Shown here: piece by piece, positions 18,862 to 27,745 of the stretch
How positions within the stretch are numbered: position 1 is the stretch's first letter
Layout: every line of letters starts with the position of its first letter
Source of the DNA: Achromobacter agilis
Lineage (GTDB): Bacteria > Pseudomonadota > Gammaproteobacteria > Burkholderiales > Burkholderiaceae_B
DNA: 64,000 bases
Reading direction: 5' to 3'
Assembly (NCBI RefSeq): GCF_900496965.1
Contig: NZ_UFQB01000005.1
Span: 62,001-126,000, forward strand
Position numbers and translations under genes: made by a program
Notes under the pieces: generated by a model
What the model was told of the DNA's origin: nothing
Databases searched by the model: none
The model's input: only the letters and a program-made list of their open reading frames with translations

Positions 18862-19560
18862 CTAGCCCGGAATCGCCAGGCCCTTCACCACGGCCGGCCG
18901 GGCGACGAACGCGTCCAGCGCCCGGGCGACGTTCTTGAACCGCGGGAATTCCACCAACTCTCCCGCGCCATAAAAGCCCACCAGATTGCGCACCCAGGGC
19001 AGGATGGCGATGTCGGCGATCGTGTATTGGTCGCCCATCACCCAGTCGCGCCCCTCCAGCCGCTGGTCCAGCACGCCCAGGAGGCGCTTGGATTCGTCCA
19101 CGTAGCGGTCGCGCGGGCGCTTGTCCTCGTAATCCTTGCCGGCGAACTTATGGAAGAAGCCGAGCTGGCCGAACATCGGGCCGATGCCGCCCATCTGGAA
19201 CATCACCCATTGCAGCGTTTCGTAGCGGCCGGCCGCGTCCGCCGGGATGAACTGCCCCGACTTGCCGGCCAGGTAGACCAGGATGGCGCCGGACTCGAAC
19301 AGGCCCAGCGGCTTGCCGTCGGGCCCGTTGGGATCCAGGATGGCCGGAATCTTGTTGTTGGGGCTGAGCGACAGGAATTCCGGCGAGAACTGGTCCTTGG
19401 AATCGAAGCTGACGCGATGCGCCTCGTACGGCAGGCCGGTCTCTTCCAGCATGATGGATGCCTTCACGCCGTTGGGCGTGGGCAGCGAATACAGCTGGAT
19501 GCGGTCGGGGTGCCGGGCGGGCCATTTCTTGGTGATGGCGAAGGAACTGAGGTCGGCCAT
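18862..19560 (-). CDS. Glutathione S-transferase (YfcG/YghU-like, Nu class)
   Basis: Cytosolic enzyme of 232 residues. The thioredoxin-fold N-terminal domain reads IQLYSLPTPNGVKASIMLEE with SPNNKIPAILDPNG (cis-Pro) and FESGAILVYLAGK, the glutathione-binding ESGAI motif; an all-helical C-terminal domain follows. The TPNG segment is typical of YfcG/YghU proteins, which act as disulphide reductases with bound glutathione. It ends 34 bp upstream of tcuR on the same strand and may be unrelated functionally. It marks the last non-T6SS gene on this side. The 151-bp gap to the next gene holds no recognised feature. Confidence 0.93.
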   Translation of the reverse strand: MADLSSFAITKKWPARHPDRIQLYSLPTPNGVKASIMLEETGLPYEAHRVSFDSKDQFSPEFLSLSPNNKIPAILDPNGPDGKPLGLFESGAILVYLAGKSGQFIPADAAGRYETLQWVMFQMGGIGPMFGQLGFFHKFAGKDYEDKRPRDRYVDESKRLLGVLDQRLEGRDWVMGDQYTIADIAILPWVRNLVGFYGAGELVEFPRFKNVARALDAFVARPAVVKGLAIPG

Positions 19561-19711
19561 GCGGAATTCTCCGAGGGAGGCGGGGGAAGTGGCGGTAATC
19601 CTAGCGCAAAACCCCGTCCGCGGGCGACCGCAAGCGGACTTCTAGCGCAGGTCCTTGGGGTTCATGGAGGCGTCGCGGACAGCAGGCCGGTGTGGTCCAT
19701 CCATGCCGCTG

Positions 19712-20440
19712 TCAGTATCTGAAATAACGCAAGCCGTAGTCCCGGCCGTCGCCGGGCTTGCGTTTCTTCCGGGATATCGCGCGCAGATTCAACTTGCTGG
19801 GGTCAGGCCAGCCAAAACCTCGAAAAACCACTTCGGCGAATCGGGCGAACCCTTCCGTCTTGCGTCCGGCGAGCCATGCAAAAAAAATACTGGCACCTAA
19901 CATTGCCGGCAAGCCGTAGCCAAAGTAGATGGCATAGACCCAGGCGCGTCCGCTCAAGCTGACGTTTCCTGCATTCAAAGCCGAAATCAAGTCAATTATT
20001 AAGAGAACAATGAACGCAAAACCCATAATTGCAGCCCAAACGCGAAAGGTCGAAAAATAATGCGACCATCGCCCCTCAAAGCAATGCGGATAGACAGCAA
20101 CCAGCCCATCCGACTCGCGACGAACTCCTAAAGCCGACCATGCTCCATTCTCGGATTCCTCCGCCATGGCCTCGACCTCGTCCCCATCGCTGAAGGGGAA
20201 TCTCCAGAACCAGCCCCGTAGCGGCTTCCCGTCCAGTGTGAATTCCACATAATCGGCCTTTTCCGTCGTATCCAGGGTCGCGATTGCGATGGCCGCACCG
20301 CCCATCCCCGCCAGGCCCGCCGACACCGCCGCAGGGCCGAGCCCCCCGCCGATCTGGCCCATCACGAAGTCACGGCTGCGCCGCGACCGCGTCAGGCCCT
20401 CGATCTTTCCGCGTAGTTTCTGGGGAGACACTTCCATCAT
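19712..20440 (-). CDS. Putative T6SS immunity protein 1 (membrane; tandem paralogue)
   Basis: About 242 residues and clearly paralogous to the next gene: both share DFVxxQIGG, AGLAGMGGA, GWFWRFPF and LVAVYPHCFEGR. Two C-terminal hydrophobic segments (AAIMGFAFIVLLIIDLISAL and a second near 175-195) place it in the inner membrane; both copies end in DYGxRYFRY. The ATG at 20440 overlaps the upstream stop (TGATG). The DNA is more AT-rich than its neighbours, suggesting separate acquisition. It is the last gene of the operon behind a VasX-like effector, whose known relatives are neutralised by membrane immunity proteins. The role is inferred; it could instead be a small effector. Confidence 0.6.
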   Translation of the reverse strand: MMEVSPQKLRGKIEGLTRSRRSRDFVMGQIGGGLGPAAVSAGLAGMGGAAIAIATLDTTEKADYVEFTLDGKPLRGWFWRFPFSDGDEVEAMAEESENGAWSALGVRRESDGLVAVYPHCFEGRWSHYFSTFRVWAAIMGFAFIVLLIIDLISALNAGNVSLSGRAWVYAIYFGYGLPAMLGASIFFAWLAGRKTEGFARFAEVVFRGFGWPDPSKLNLRAISRKKRKPGDGRDYGLRYFRY

Positions 20441-21174
20441 CAATATCTGAAATAGCGCACGCCGTAGTCACGGCCATCTCCTGGCAGGCGTTTCGCCTTG
20501 GACGTCGCGCGTAGATTGATCCTCGCGGGATGGGCCCAGCCGAATCCCTTGAAGACCGTCTCCGCCATCCGTGCGAATCCTTCGGTCTTGCGGCCCCCTC
20601 GCCAGGCGAGAAATCCGAATACGGCCAGCAGGCCAGGCAACAGGTAGAGGGCATAAATGCCGTAGGCAGACAACTGGTTCTCGATGCTGAACGACCCTCT
20701 GAACAACGCCAACACGGCGTCCAGGCACATCATGAATACGAAAACCACGGCGACGACAATGCCCCAGAACCGGAACGTGGACAGATAGTGGGAGGAGCGT
20801 CCTTCGAAGCAATGGGGATATACCGCCACCAGCGCGTCGGCGTCGCGCCGGGCGCCGTAGGCAATCCACCCGTCGCCATCCCGCTCCGCCACCAGTTCGA
20901 CCGCGTCGCCATCCTGAAAGGGAAAACGCCAGAACCAGCCGCGCACGGCCTCGCCATTCACGGTGCATTCCACGAAATCGGCAGTTTCGGAGCTGTCGAT
21001 CGTAGCGATGGCAATCCCCGCGCCCCCCATGCCCGCCAAGCCCGCCGCCACAGCTGACGCGCCGACGTCCCCGCCTATCTGACTGAGGACGAAATCGCGG
21101 TTTCGCCGCGACTTGCTCAGATCGGAAATCTTGCCGGCGATCTTGCGGATATTGCCATTCGGTTCATTGCTCAT
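20440..21174 (-). CDS. Putative T6SS immunity protein 2 (membrane; tandem paralogue)
   Basis: 244 residues, a close paralogue of the downstream protein over its full length, with the same glycine-rich AAGLAGMGGAGIAIATI stretch, GWFWRFPFQDGD segment and two membrane helices (FWGIVVAVVFVFMMCLDAV and YALYLLPGLLAVFGFLAW). RBS AAGGAAAAC precedes the ATG at 21174. It starts 8 bp after the VasX-like effector gene, the usual position of a cognate immunity gene. The duplicate may extend protection to variant toxins. Inference from context; no family function is known to me. Confidence 0.62.
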   Translation of the reverse strand: MSNEPNGNIRKIAGKISDLSKSRRNRDFVLSQIGGDVGASAVAAGLAGMGGAGIAIATIDSSETADFVECTVNGEAVRGWFWRFPFQDGDAVELVAERDGDGWIAYGARRDADALVAVYPHCFEGRSSHYLSTFRFWGIVVAVVFVFMMCLDAVLALFRGSFSIENQLSAYGIYALYLLPGLLAVFGFLAWRGGRKTEGFARMAETVFKGFGWAHPARINLRATSKAKRLPGDGRDYGVRYFRY

Positions 21175-21182
21175 AGTTTTCC

Positions 21183-24038
21183 TTACACCACATCGGCCAG
21201 GGCGGCGATGAAGCCTTCTTCCTGCTTCTTGGGATCGTCCAAGGGCGTACCGAAGGTCCTACGGCCGAACGCGCTGGTCTCGCACCATTCTTCCAGGGCG
21301 TCTGGCGTGAAGTACCAGACAAGCAACTGTATACCGACCAGCACAAGTGCGATTTCCCAGCCCACCAGCACACCGAGCACGCGGGCGATCGAAGCAACCG
21401 CGACCCGCGAGGCGATGCCGTCCACCGCCACGACGACGACATTCATGCCCACGCGCCGCCCCACGATCTTGAGCAGCGGCGCGGAAGTCGCGATGGCGGT
21501 AATCACGGCAGCGCCTGCAGCCGTAAAACCCAAACCCGCTTTGATGCCGACCAACACCATCAATTTGTACTGCTTCTTCTCCCGGCGTTCCGCCGCCTCA
21601 TTCAGGTCGATGGATGCGCCGATGAACGACGCCCCCGCGCCGAGCATGCCCCCCATCAGCTTCCATTTCTGGAAGCCGAAGGCCTTCTTCCCAGCAAGCT
21701 GATAAGGCACGATCGCGATATCGATCACGGCGGCGCTCAAGGTGGCGGTCGACGCGATCAACTGCGCGTAGGTCTTGGCCGTCTTGTCCGTCGCCGATAT
21801 CAGTTTCTTGAAGTTCCACAACTCGATCAGGCCGACCACCACCGTAATCCGCATGGTCGCCGAGCCATTGCGCCCGTTTACCGGCCGCATCTTGCCCCAC
21901 ATATCCCGCAGAACTTTGTGGCTAGGTTCATTCGCGATCGCCTCGTTCGCCTCCAGGAACGTCCGGGCCGTCCTCAGGCGCTGCAACGCAACCTCACGCG
22001 CCACGCCTTCCGATCGCGCCTGTTCACGAACCAGCGCCAGCGCGTCAGCATCGCTGATACCTGTCGACATTAAGAAAATGTTCTGGATGATCTTCTCGCC
22101 CACGAAATCACCCAGGCGGCTGAGCCCCATCCACTTGAAGGCGGTATCGCCCACCGTCATCATCAATTTATCGACGCCCGCGTTCTTCATGACGCGAGGC
22201 AGGGGCCCGAGCTTCTCGACCTTGGTTTCGCCGACCAGCGATACCGCCTTTTTGTAGTAGCCGGAGAAGGTCTTCAGGTTGCTGATGACCCGTTCGATGA
22301 TCGCCAGGCCGGTCGGCAGCGGCGTATCCTTGGCCTTGACGGCCTCGTCGAGGGCGCTCGCCACGGCAGGCTTGAGCTCCTTCTGGTTCGCGGCAATCGC
22401 CCGCCAGAACAGCGACTTGCGATGGCTCGCATCCCGCCGCTCTTCGACCAGCGTCTTCAGGTATCGGCTCCCGGCCTCGCTGCCGCCTATGCCTTCGGTC
22501 AGGTCCGCCACGACTTCAATAAACTCATGGCCGTCGTCTTCGACCTCTTCGCTGTAGTCTTCCAGCGTATCGAACAGCAGGTCCCATTCCAGCCACTTGA
22601 TCAGTTCCTGAGTCCGCGCATTCGCCAGCGTGGTCGCGGCTTCCTGGAAGCTGTCGTAGTTGGTCTTGAAGCGATTCAGCTTGTCCCAATCGATGTTGTC
22701 GTTGTAGCGATCCCAGGCCTCCTGGACCCGCTTCTTGCGATAGTTCTCCAGGTTCTGGTCGCGGGTCTGGTCCGCCTGCACGATCTCAGCGTCATAGGCA
22801 TTGAAATCCGCTTCCGCCTGCCCCCTGCTAGCCGCCGGCACATACTGGTCCAGCAGCGCACTGCGGCGGCTGCGATACTCGGCATCCGAGATCACGCCAT
22901 TGGAGCGATCATTCTCCAGCCCGGCCAGCGCCTGCTTGCCCTTCATGTCGGGCACGTGTTGATTGATGACCTGGTTGCGGCGCATCACCTCATAGTGCCG
23001 GGATCCGCCGCGCTGGCCCAGCTGCACGGCCTCGGCCGTGCGCCTTGCCGCGTCATCGGCCTTGCCCTCCAGCGCCGCCTTGGCGCCTTCGATATTGCTT
23101 GCGGCCATTATTTGCAATGCCCGCTCTTCGCCGTATTTGGCGATGGCGCCCAGGGCGTCGTTGCAGTAGCCGTTGAGCTCGTCGGTGATGCCGACGGCGT
23201 CCCACAGGGCGAAGGCCATCGGCCAGTAGCTGATACCCATGGTCGGGTCGCCGCACTTGTCCATCATCTGCTGCAGCAATTGCTGCAACACCAGGTCCTT
23301 GCGGTCGCCCACCGGCCGGTTGCGCGGGTACCAGGGAGTGCGGGTCGACTGCAGGCGCAATGCCGCGTCGTCATAAGTGCCGTCGACCTGGCTGATCGTG
23401 CTCGGGCGGTCGAACCCCATATGGGGAAGAGACGGCGGTTCGCCGCCCAGCTCGCTGAATTGATAGTCGCCGTACTCGACGATGGTCTTGAAGTTCGATT
23501 CGGTGGCCAGGATGTACTGGTGGTTCTTGGTCTCGCAGGTGCCTTGGGCCCACAGCGACGGCTCGATCGGCTGCATCCGCGTGGCGCGATGCGTGGGGTT
23601 CTCGTAGCGCTCGCGCGTCTGCGGGCTCCATTTGTGCTCGCTGTACGCCAGCCATACCTTGCCGCACTGTTCGGGCTTCTCGATGACGATGTAGTGCATG
23701 CGCAGGGGATTGTGCCCCTGGTTCGCGCATTTCATGGACGGCTCCAGCCGGGCGCTGTCGGCGTCGTCGCAGCGCCAGAGCGTGCCCTCGGCCGTCACGG
23801 AGTAGACTTCCCAGTAGTTGGCGCCCTGCGGGCCGGATTCGTAGAAAACGTAAAGAAAGCCCATGCGCAGGGTGCGCGCCACGTACTTGTACTTTCCGCC
23901 GTCCAACGCCACATCCTTCACGCGCTCGCCGCTGAAGCTGCCCAGCCCGGGCGCCGGAAAACTTGCCGGCACCACGGCATAGCGTGTGGGCAGAATCGGC
24001 AGGCCGCCCGCCTTGCATACATTGCAAGCAGTACTCAT
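21183..24038 (-). CDS. VasX-like pore-forming T6SS effector (BTH_I2691-type)
   Basis: 951-residue candidate antibacterial and possibly anti-eukaryotic toxin. The N-terminus has CNVCKAGGLPILPTRYAVVP, the VasX-type N-terminal region with a CxxC at 5-8. A long charged middle part (about 330-700) contains coiled-coil-like helices. The C-terminal part (about 730-910) has several hydrophobic, glycine-rich segments (TATLSAAVIDIAIVPYQLAG, VGIKAGLGFTAAGAAVITAI, VGWEIALVLVGIQLLVWYF), as expected for a colicin-like membrane-perforating domain. Its ATG overlaps the stop of the DUF4123 adaptor (ATGA), and the adaptor follows vgrG1, so delivery on VgrG1 is likely. Two putative immunity genes follow. Confidence 0.82.
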   Translation of the reverse strand: MSTACNVCKAGGLPILPTRYAVVPASFPAPGLGSFSGERVKDVALDGGKYKYVARTLRMGFLYVFYESGPQGANYWEVYSVTAEGTLWRCDDADSARLEPSMKCANQGHNPLRMHYIVIEKPEQCGKVWLAYSEHKWSPQTRERYENPTHRATRMQPIEPSLWAQGTCETKNHQYILATESNFKTIVEYGDYQFSELGGEPPSLPHMGFDRPSTISQVDGTYDDAALRLQSTRTPWYPRNRPVGDRKDLVLQQLLQQMMDKCGDPTMGISYWPMAFALWDAVGITDELNGYCNDALGAIAKYGEERALQIMAASNIEGAKAALEGKADDAARRTAEAVQLGQRGGSRHYEVMRRNQVINQHVPDMKGKQALAGLENDRSNGVISDAEYRSRRSALLDQYVPAASRGQAEADFNAYDAEIVQADQTRDQNLENYRKKRVQEAWDRYNDNIDWDKLNRFKTNYDSFQEAATTLANARTQELIKWLEWDLLFDTLEDYSEEVEDDGHEFIEVVADLTEGIGGSEAGSRYLKTLVEERRDASHRKSLFWRAIAANQKELKPAVASALDEAVKAKDTPLPTGLAIIERVISNLKTFSGYYKKAVSLVGETKVEKLGPLPRVMKNAGVDKLMMTVGDTAFKWMGLSRLGDFVGEKIIQNIFLMSTGISDADALALVREQARSEGVAREVALQRLRTARTFLEANEAIANEPSHKVLRDMWGKMRPVNGRNGSATMRITVVVGLIELWNFKKLISATDKTAKTYAQLIASTATLSAAVIDIAIVPYQLAGKKAFGFQKWKLMGGMLGAGASFIGASIDLNEAAERREKKQYKLMVLVGIKAGLGFTAAGAAVITAIATSAPLLKIVGRRVGMNVVVVAVDGIASRVAVASIARVLGVLVGWEIALVLVGIQLLVWYFTPDALEEWCETSAFGRRTFGTPLDDPKKQEEGFIAALADVV

Positions 24039-25006
24039 TCCTCTTCCCTAACTTGTTGATGCGCCGGGCGCGGCGGCCGGCAATCGCGGGCAATCGCCGC
24101 CCAGTCGGCGTCGGTCAAATCCATGACGAGCCGGGCGAAGCCGACGTCCGGCTCACGGGCTTCCAATAGCGCGGCCAATCGGGGATGCCGATCGAATTCC
24201 GGGTGCACGGTCAGCGCCCGGATGGCCATCGCCTCCCAATCCCGCGGGTCCAGCAGCCCCAGGGCCGCGCCGCGCCGCACGCAATCCACCGCCTGCGTCA
24301 GCATCCCGGCGGTAATGGCCGGAGCCTGATCCGCCACCACGCGCCATGCGCGGTTGACCGCGCCGGCCGCATCGATGCGGCCCCACTGCTCAGCATCGAA
24401 TTGCAGCGGCGCTCCGGATTCGCGAGCCCCTGCGCGCGCGCGGGCATCGCCGTAGCTCGCCAGGCGAACCCACCGGTCGAGGTTCACCCATGCATCCGCC
24501 GGCCCCAGCAATGCCGTCCGCTGCGCGGCCGACGCCAAGCGCCAGGCCTGATCCAGGACGGCCGGATCATGCAGGCGCAGCAGGGCGCGGCCGCCGCCGG
24601 GGCGGACTTGCAGCATGATCCGGCCCAGATGGCGCGCCAGCGCGCCGGTGTCCGGGGCGCCGAACAGCCAGCCCCCGATACGGCGTCCCAGCCCCTGCCG
24701 CAAGGATTCCGGCGACCAGTCCCGGATCGCCATGCCCGCCGCGGCGCGGTTGATATCGGCGTCGCGCGGGCGCGCCAGATCCAGCGCGATCAGCCGCGGC
24801 CACGCCTTGGGTTCGATGTTGCGGTGCTCCAGCCGTACCGGCGTCTCGCGCGCCGCCAATTCGCCGGCCAGGCCTTGCCACTCGTCGTCCTCGGCCGGCT
24901 TGCGCAACAGGGGATCGATCAACAGCCAGCAGCGCGCCTCGCCGCGTGCGATGGCCAGCTGTTGCAGCGCTTCCGCCAGCGGGATGTCCGATGTGAATGG
25001 GCTCAT
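24035..25006 (-). CDS. DUF4123 T6SS effector adaptor/chaperone
   Basis: 323 residues. The N-terminal two thirds show the DUF4123 pattern (CWLLIDPLLR, WPRLIALDLA, GWLFGAPDTGALARHLGRIM, LLRLHDPAVL). These proteins bind an effector and load it on the cognate VgrG spike. The gene sits between vgrG1 (17 bp gap) and the VasX-like effector (ATGA overlap), which identifies its partners by position. The C-terminal 100 residues, less conserved in the family, probably recognise the effector. Confidence 0.85.
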   Translation of the reverse strand: MSPFTSDIPLAEALQQLAIARGEARCWLLIDPLLRKPAEDDEWQGLAGELAARETPVRLEHRNIEPKAWPRLIALDLARPRDADINRAAAGMAIRDWSPESLRQGLGRRIGGWLFGAPDTGALARHLGRIMLQVRPGGGRALLRLHDPAVLDQAWRLASAAQRTALLGPADAWVNLDRWVRLASYGDARARAGARESGAPLQFDAEQWGRIDAAGAVNRAWRVVADQAPAITAGMLTQAVDCVRRGAALGLLDPRDWEAMAIRALTVHPEFDRHPRLAALLEAREPDVGFARLVMDLTDADWAAIARDCRPPRPAHQQVREEE

Positions 25007-25023
25007 GTCTGTCCGCCCAGCCG

Positions 25024-27729
25024 CTACAGGTCAACCGCCGCGGCGCCCGATGACGCCGCGCTCTGCATTCTCAGCTGGCACCCTTCGAAGTCCCCTGCCG
25101 GCAAAGTTGCGGGCAACGGCGCGCTTTGCGGGCCGATCCAGCTATGCACGCCGGCTTTCAATTCCACTTTGCCCGGCGCATGCAGCTGGATGCCGCCGCC
25201 TTCGACCCGCAGATAGGCGCCGCCCGCGGTGGCCAGCAGGCGTTTCTTGGCTTCGACCAGCACGCTCGCGTCGGCCGATGCGATGGTTACCGCCTTCTCG
25301 GCCGTCAACGTCATCTTGGCGTCCTGGCTGTGCAGCCGCAGCTTGCCGCCGGCTGCATGCAGGCGCAGGCCCTGGTCCTTGACCGGACGGCCGCCGGACG
25401 GCGCCTGGCCGAGCGTGAACAGCACCGCGCCGGCGGCCACCCCGAGCGCCACGTTGGCGCTGCTGGCCCAGTTAACGTCCGGCGCCACCTGCGCGAAGGT
25501 ATTGCCCGCCACGAGGAACGCGTCCGCCGGTGTGTACTGGCCGATGCCACTCGGCGCGCTGACCTGGATGTGGGGCTCGCTATACGCCGCCACCGCCACG
25601 CTGGCCTTGCCCCCGCCCGGGCCTTCCTGCTCCGCTTCCACCACGTCCAGGACGTGCTGGAGTGCGTCCTGCGCCGGCACGGTTTCAGGATCGCCCTCCA
25701 GGGCCGCCTTCTGCTTGGCCGCCAGGTCCGCAAGTTCCTTGACCGACGCCATGGCGCTTTCAATCTGCTTGGCCGCCTCCGCGCTGTCCAGCAGCGCGCC
25801 GTCGGCGTTCTCGCGCAGATCGGCGCTGATCAGCAGCCCCGATCCCGCGCGCACCGCCACCGCTTCCTTGGTGGCCAGTTCCGCGCCATGGCCCAGGTCG
25901 TCCAGCCGCTCGTTGTCGCGCTGCTGCTTGATGTGGCCCAGGTTCAAGCGCGCGTCCGCCTGCGTGGTGGACGCCGTCAGCCGGGATTGTCCCGGGGTGT
26001 CGTCCTGCACCAGCTGGTTGTAGCCGCCGGTGCCCGCGCCGCTGCTCGACAGCGCCTGCGTCTTGAAGCCGGACATCACGGCGTTGTGCGCATGGCCTTC
26101 GTTGCCGCCGGCGAACCACGCGGGCGCATTGCCGGTGGCGTTGGCCCCGCCCGCCTGCACCTGGTTGTGCGACGCGTCCTCGGCGCCCTCGCCGTTGTAA
26201 AGCGCGCCCACCACGACGGGCCGGTCGATGTCGCCATGCAGGAACTCCACCAGCACCTCCTGCCCCACCCGCGGCACGAAATGGCCGCCCCAGTCTCCGC
26301 CGGCCACCGGCTCCGCCACGCGGACCCAGGTGCCCAGTTCATCCTTGGCGGGCGCGTTCTCATCGCCCGAGGGGTGCGCAAGGCGGCTGCTGGAGGCTTT
26401 GCCGCGCTGCCAATGGAATTGCACCTTGATGCGGTGGTCGCGGTCGGTGTGCACCGGGTCTTTCGCTCCCACCACCAGCGCGGTCTGCGCGCCGAAGACG
26501 GTGGGACGCGGATGCAGCCGCGCGCCATGGCCATCCTGCGTCGCCGGACGGAATTCGGTGTCGATGCCGATGCAAGTAAAGGTGTTCTTGTAGAAGTCCG
26601 CGTCGTCTTGCGCGCCCGCGCCGCCACCAAGCGCCTCGCTCACCGCGCGGCCCAGGTCGGCATCGAAGTTATTGCGGGCCTGATGCGTCATCGCAATCAC
26701 GACGTAGGCGGACGGCCCGCCCTGCTGATAGTGGCCGGTCAGCTCGAAGCGCTGCCCCGGCGCCAGCGTACGCACGGTGCCCGCTCCCTCATAGCTCTCC
26801 TGGCGGACGCGGATGGCGGCCAGGGCATTGTGCGCCAGCCGTTCGCCCTGCGCGCTGTCCTCGTAGGCGTACTGCCCGGGGTAGTCGTTGCTCGCCAACT
26901 CGATGGCCTGCGCCCCGCCCGCATCGGCCTGCGCGGCGACCGAACGCGCCTGAGCACTGCGATAGTCCCAGCTGGCCATGCGCACGGCATTGGTCTGCCA
27001 GCGCTTGCGCTGGCTCCACTGCTGGATGCTGTCTTCCGTTTCCGTCACGTCCGCGCGCGCGAAACGCACGCTGGCCTGCGCGCCCGCCTTGAAGGCCCCA
27101 TTGTGGTCCGCGATGACCAGCGTATGGCCGTCCGCCTCGTGCTCGATCCAATAGAACAGGCCCTCTTCCGCGAGCAGGCGTTCAACGAAGGCAAGGTCGG
27201 TTTCGCGGTACTGGATGGTCAGACTGCGCTTGGCGTAGGCCGCCTTGTCCTTCACGTCCCAGCGCCATTGCGGCGCAAGCGTCGCCTGGCCCTTATAGTC
27301 CCCGAACACGCTCTCGACGATGTCGAACACCGTCTTGTCCTGATAGGCGAAGCTGTCGCGCCGGGCGCGCAGGAAGGCCAGCCAAGGCTCCACGGTCAGG
27401 GCGTAGCGAGCCATGCCGCCGTTGGCGCCGCGGAATTCCGCCGCCGTCACATGGCCGTGCCAGAGGCGCGGCTGCTCGCGGTCCAGCGCCGTCTGCAGGC
27501 GCAGCGCCACCGGCTGCCCCAACAGCGACTTCAACGGGATGTGGGCATCGCTGGACAGCGCCGTGATTTCCAGCCGGCACGCGCCTCCGCTCAATTGTTC
27601 GTGCGCAGTCAGCGTCTCCGCCACGAGGCGGTTCTCGCCCAGCGGCGTGGTCAGGTTCAGCAGGCGGTTGGCCTGCGTTACGCCTGCGGTCTGCAGGCGG
27701 GAAAGTCCGGAGGAATCCTGGGGGGGCAT
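25024..27729 (-). CDS. vgrG: VgrG/TssI spike protein 1
   Basis: 901-residue trimeric spike of the T6SS. The N-terminal gp27-like domains begin LLNLTTPLGENRLVAETLTA and include IQYRETDLAFVERLLAEEGL, the most conserved VgrG segment. The gp5-type OB domain is near 490-530 (FVPRVGQEVLVEFLHGDIDR). A DUF2345 beta-region follows near 785-875 with repeating hydrophobic/polar strands (KMTLTAEKAVTIASADASVL). There is only a short tail, so there is no fused toxin; cargo is expected through the downstream DUF4123 adaptor. Start 16 bp after the clpV stop, in the long tss operon. Confidence 0.96.
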   Translation of the reverse strand: MPPQDSSGLSRLQTAGVTQANRLLNLTTPLGENRLVAETLTAHEQLSGGACRLEITALSSDAHIPLKSLLGQPVALRLQTALDREQPRLWHGHVTAAEFRGANGGMARYALTVEPWLAFLRARRDSFAYQDKTVFDIVESVFGDYKGQATLAPQWRWDVKDKAAYAKRSLTIQYRETDLAFVERLLAEEGLFYWIEHEADGHTLVIADHNGAFKAGAQASVRFARADVTETEDSIQQWSQRKRWQTNAVRMASWDYRSAQARSVAAQADAGGAQAIELASNDYPGQYAYEDSAQGERLAHNALAAIRVRQESYEGAGTVRTLAPGQRFELTGHYQQGGPSAYVVIAMTHQARNNFDADLGRAVSEALGGGAGAQDDADFYKNTFTCIGIDTEFRPATQDGHGARLHPRPTVFGAQTALVVGAKDPVHTDRDHRIKVQFHWQRGKASSSRLAHPSGDENAPAKDELGTWVRVAEPVAGGDWGGHFVPRVGQEVLVEFLHGDIDRPVVVGALYNGEGAEDASHNQVQAGGANATGNAPAWFAGGNEGHAHNAVMSGFKTQALSSSGAGTGGYNQLVQDDTPGQSRLTASTTQADARLNLGHIKQQRDNERLDDLGHGAELATKEAVAVRAGSGLLISADLRENADGALLDSAEAAKQIESAMASVKELADLAAKQKAALEGDPETVPAQDALQHVLDVVEAEQEGPGGGKASVAVAAYSEPHIQVSAPSGIGQYTPADAFLVAGNTFAQVAPDVNWASSANVALGVAAGAVLFTLGQAPSGGRPVKDQGLRLHAAGGKLRLHSQDAKMTLTAEKAVTIASADASVLVEAKKRLLATAGGAYLRVEGGGIQLHAPGKVELKAGVHSWIGPQSAPLPATLPAGDFEGCQLRMQSAASSGAAAVDL

Positions 27730-27745
27730 GGCGGCGGCTCCGGGC

